DNA of 64,000 nt from the NCBI GenBank assembly GCA_025093555.1, contig JAIWNF010000019.1, positions 496,001-560,000 on the forward strand, given 5' to 3'. The stretch comes from Circinella umbellata. Its lineage: Eukaryota > Mucoromycota > Mucoromycetes > Mucorales > Lichtheimiaceae. Under the pieces are notes generated by a model. That model saw only the letters and a program-made list of their open reading frames with translations, made no database searches and was not told the DNA's origin. Below, one piece after another: positions 61,417 to 64,000 of this stretch (positions within the stretch are counted from its first letter, which is position 1; the number at the start of each line of letters is the position of its first letter). The position numbers and the translations under genes are program-made.

Positions 61417-64000
61417 TTAAGGAGGTTTACGATGGAAAATGGATTCTTCCTGACGGAAGTTGATTAGAAGTTTGTGTGTAGATTCAATGATATTGCTAGA
61501 GAGGAAAGGGACGGAAGAAAACACGTATAGCCAATGAGCTCTCCAAATACTGACCATAATACCTGAGATAAGTTGGATGGGTGAAAGTGGTGAGTGAGAG
61601 AGTTCCCATGTAGGTATAGTGAGAGAGAAAAGTGCATCAGAAATAGTATCTTGCGTTACCGGACAAAGTGTACAATCTTGAAGAACTTGTTGCCACACTA
61701 TCCATTTGGTTTCACAGGAGAATAGAAAATGGTGTGCAGAGTCGGTTTCAAGATCACCAAGAGGACAGAGCGCATTGTCAAAACTAGCAGGTAAAATATG
61801 ATGGAGGGTGGCGCGACAGGAAATTTTGTTATGTATTGCTCTCCACCAGATAGTACGAGCAGAAGGTAATATCCGTGCTTTCCAAAATAATCTCCATTTT
61901 GCTTTGGTAAGCGAAGGATAAGTTGGATTTTCCACAAGGTTAGTAATAGCAGAGAGTTGACGAGTATGCCTGTAGGAACGGGTAGTACAAAGATGGAGTG
62001 TCTGGTTGTTGATTTTAAAACGATCATAGAAAGGTTGTAAATTAACTTGGCCGATATAAAAGTCAGCAGAACCCAAAATGGGAGCACCAGGTAACAACAT
62101 ACGGGCAAGAAAAGCTGAAATCAAAACTTCGCCAGAATTCAAAGCTCCAAACAACTGAATGATCGTGTTGCGTCCAACACCAAGTTCTGTGCGAGTCCGA
62201 GGTCGTAGTCGATTGATATTATTGTCAAACAGATAAGCATCAGACACAAGTAAGATAGACAGAAATTTGGTTGGAACATATGAGGAACCTTCTTGAACTT
62301 GAATGACAAAAGAGAGGGGGAGACAGAGACAGGTTGCCATGGATGGGTCAGCATTTAATGGTCCTGGCTCAAGATCGTCTATTGCTGAAAATAAAGATGA
62401 AAGTGTGTGCATGGAACGAAGAGTAGAAGAACGTAGAGAGGGAAAGAGTAAAGGTAGAAGGGGATCAACACAATTAGAATTTGATGTTAAAAAATAAGAT
62501 AAAAAACAAGAAAGGAAAGAGGGAGCAGAAGATGAAAGGGGAAATAAAGAAGAAAGCCATCGAATCTGCATTGCTTGCTGTTGTAATCTTGAATCCAAAA
62601 TACCTAAACCACCTATAAATTTGGGGAGTGTGAGTATGTCATATTTAACGGGTGGGAACATTTTATACATAAGGAACCTAGTCACCAATCCGCGTATACG
62701 TTGATGAAATTGTTTTGAAACTGGAGTAACTCGAAGTACATGCCAAATTTTTGACATAATAAGAGTGTTGATGACAGTGCTGCGACCTTGAACAGATAGT
62801 CCACGTTGAAGGTGCATGTCACTTGCAGTTCGTAATTTGACCAAAAGACCCTCCAAAAAGGCATGCAGTTGAGAATTAGTGGAAGTCAAAGGATAACCAA
62901 GGTACCGAACAGCAGATAATGAGCGATAATCATGCCAGGCGTTGATGCCAGCTGATTGTAAAAAGTCTTGCCATGCTGTTTGGCGAGCCCCAGATAATGA
63001 GATGGCCTCAGTCTTGTGGTAATTAACCTTGGCATTTGAAGCACGGCTGTAAAGAGAAAGAGCGTTTTGAAGTTGATGAAAGTCATTAAAGTCAGAAAGA
63101 AAAAACAGAGCATCATCAGCATATCCCAGAACCTTGATCGGCGCAGGTGGTACTATAGGAATAGAACCAAGATTACGTTGTAAGGAAAAACCTTGAAATA
63201 TTGGATCAGCTAATATAGTTCGTAAAAGTGGATCAAATGCTAGGTTAAAGAGAACTGGAGATATGGGATCGCCTTGTCGTAATCCTCGACCTTGTTGGAC
63301 AGGGTCACTAATAAACCCATTAACCATGACAGAAATAGATGTGCTAAAAAATAAGTTGCATAGTGATAGGACCAATGAGGTCGGCAGCCCAATGTGGAGA
63401 AGAACAATTCGCAGATAAGTGGGATGAACCGCATCGTACGCCTTATGTTGATCCAAAATTATACCCACACCTGGAAGACGGTGGTGGCGAGCATATTCCA
63501 TGATCAACCTTGCAGTAAGACCATTCTCACCAATAAACTTACCCGGCAAAAAGCCTGTTTGAGCAGGTGAAATAATAGGTTGGACGACAGGCAGTAATCT
63601 TGCATTTACCAGACGAGTAAAGACTTTGGCATCAGTATTGATTAATGAAATAGGCCGCCAATTGGATAATAGAGACAAATCTCCTTTTTTTGGTAAGAGG
63701 CATAAACGAGTTTCAGACGAAGAGCCTGGGAAAACACCAGCATGAAGTGCATCATTATACACATCGACGGCAAGAGCTCCAGTCAGAGGATGCTCAAAAA
63801 GAAGGCGTAAAATGGGATAAGGTAAACCATCACTACCAGGACTACTAGCTCGGGGAGCACGTTTGGCACCAGCAATGAGCTCTTCTAAGGTAAAAGTGGA
63901 AGTTAAACGGGATTGAATATTGGATGAAGAAAGTAAATCACTGGGGACCGATTGGAGTATCATATCAATGGCATTATGGTCAACCGGTTCTGGTGAATAA
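61417..64000 (-). mobile_element. L1-like non-LTR retrotransposon, reverse transcriptase ORF (5' part off window)
   Basis: A single open frame from the right edge to a stop at 61417, at least 860 codons; it stays open upstream of the first Met at 63963, so the start is outside the window. Reverse transcriptase blocks run in order: LPKKGDLSLLSNWRPISLIN, AQTGFLPGKFIGENG, GVGIILDQHKAYDAVHPTYL (catalytic Asp), GRGLRQGDPISPVLFNLAFD, LGYADDALFFLSDF (catalytic Asp pair), then the thumb. The C-terminal part has the LINE zinc-binding region (WWRAIHNKISCRATLHHILP, CPLG, AHHFLFSC). This is the L1/Tx1-type ORF2 layout, where an AP-endonuclease domain would lie upstream, beyond the window. No stop or frameshift is seen in the visible part, so the copy is young. 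Confidence 0.93.

Noticed and set aside
61698..62354. Alternative minus-strand ORFs within the LINE
   Set aside because: Different-frame shadows of the long reverse transcriptase ORF.

Overview
The window reads as nuclear DNA of a filamentous fungus, most probably an early-diverging one (Mucoromycota, Mucorales-like). It is very AT-rich. Most genes carry many short introns (about 55-130 nt) with GTAAG/GTATG-type donors, TACTAAT-like branch points and AT-rich acceptors. Intergenic DNA is full of homopolymers and microsatellites. The gene set (RalGAP alpha-type protein, SRA-RING protein, severin-like gelsolin protein, glutaminyl cyclase, telobox Myb protein) and the transposon set (Crypton, Ty3/gypsy, L1-like LINE) fit such a fungus. 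No rRNA, tRNA or CRISPR array is visible. Genus cannot be decided from the sequence alone.

Layout, left to right. 1-2542: gene-free upstream DNA. 2543-11202: a very large, about 24-exon gene for a RalGAP alpha-like GTPase-activating protein. 11723-12157: small one-finger C2H2 protein. 12449-13622: glutaminyl-peptide cyclotransferase. 15370-15906: single-exon, single-pass membrane protein with a PPAY motif. 18001-19620: decayed Ty3/gypsy integrase region. 20797-22606: nine-unit tandem array of about 213 bp with intron/exon-like structure on the minus strand, followed by a weaker repeat series to about 23170. 24417-28076 (minus): SEC24 COPII coat subunit. 28688-31047 (minus): telobox Myb (TRF/Tbf1-type) protein. 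32095-34013: secreted S33 proline iminopeptidase-like hydrolase. 34014-40655: a gene-poor stretch with transposon debris and an inverted-repeat element. 40656-42338: D-amino-acid oxidase with a peroxisomal C-terminus. 43699-46411 (minus): broken Crypton tyrosine recombinase. 47150-48638 (minus): SRA-RING protein related to UHRF1, divergent from 49119-50862, a severin/gelsolin family protein. 53151-56588 (minus): APC/C subunit CDC16/Cut9. 57370-57990 (minus): GNAT acetyltransferase. 60847-61125 (minus): an ORF remnant directly next to the 3' end of an L1-like LINE whose ORF runs from 61417 out of the right edge.

The host genes do not form one pathway; they are independent eukaryotic genes (small-GTPase control, ER export, telomere/chromatin binding, peptide and D-amino-acid metabolism, actin remodelling, cell cycle). 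The most unusual items are the tandem exon-like array, the SRA-RING protein alongside a marked excess of the palindrome TACGTA in intergenic DNA, the multiply broken Crypton, and several unnamed dispersed or inverted repeats. CDS spans below are gene spans from start codon to stop codon including introns; splice sites were read by eye.
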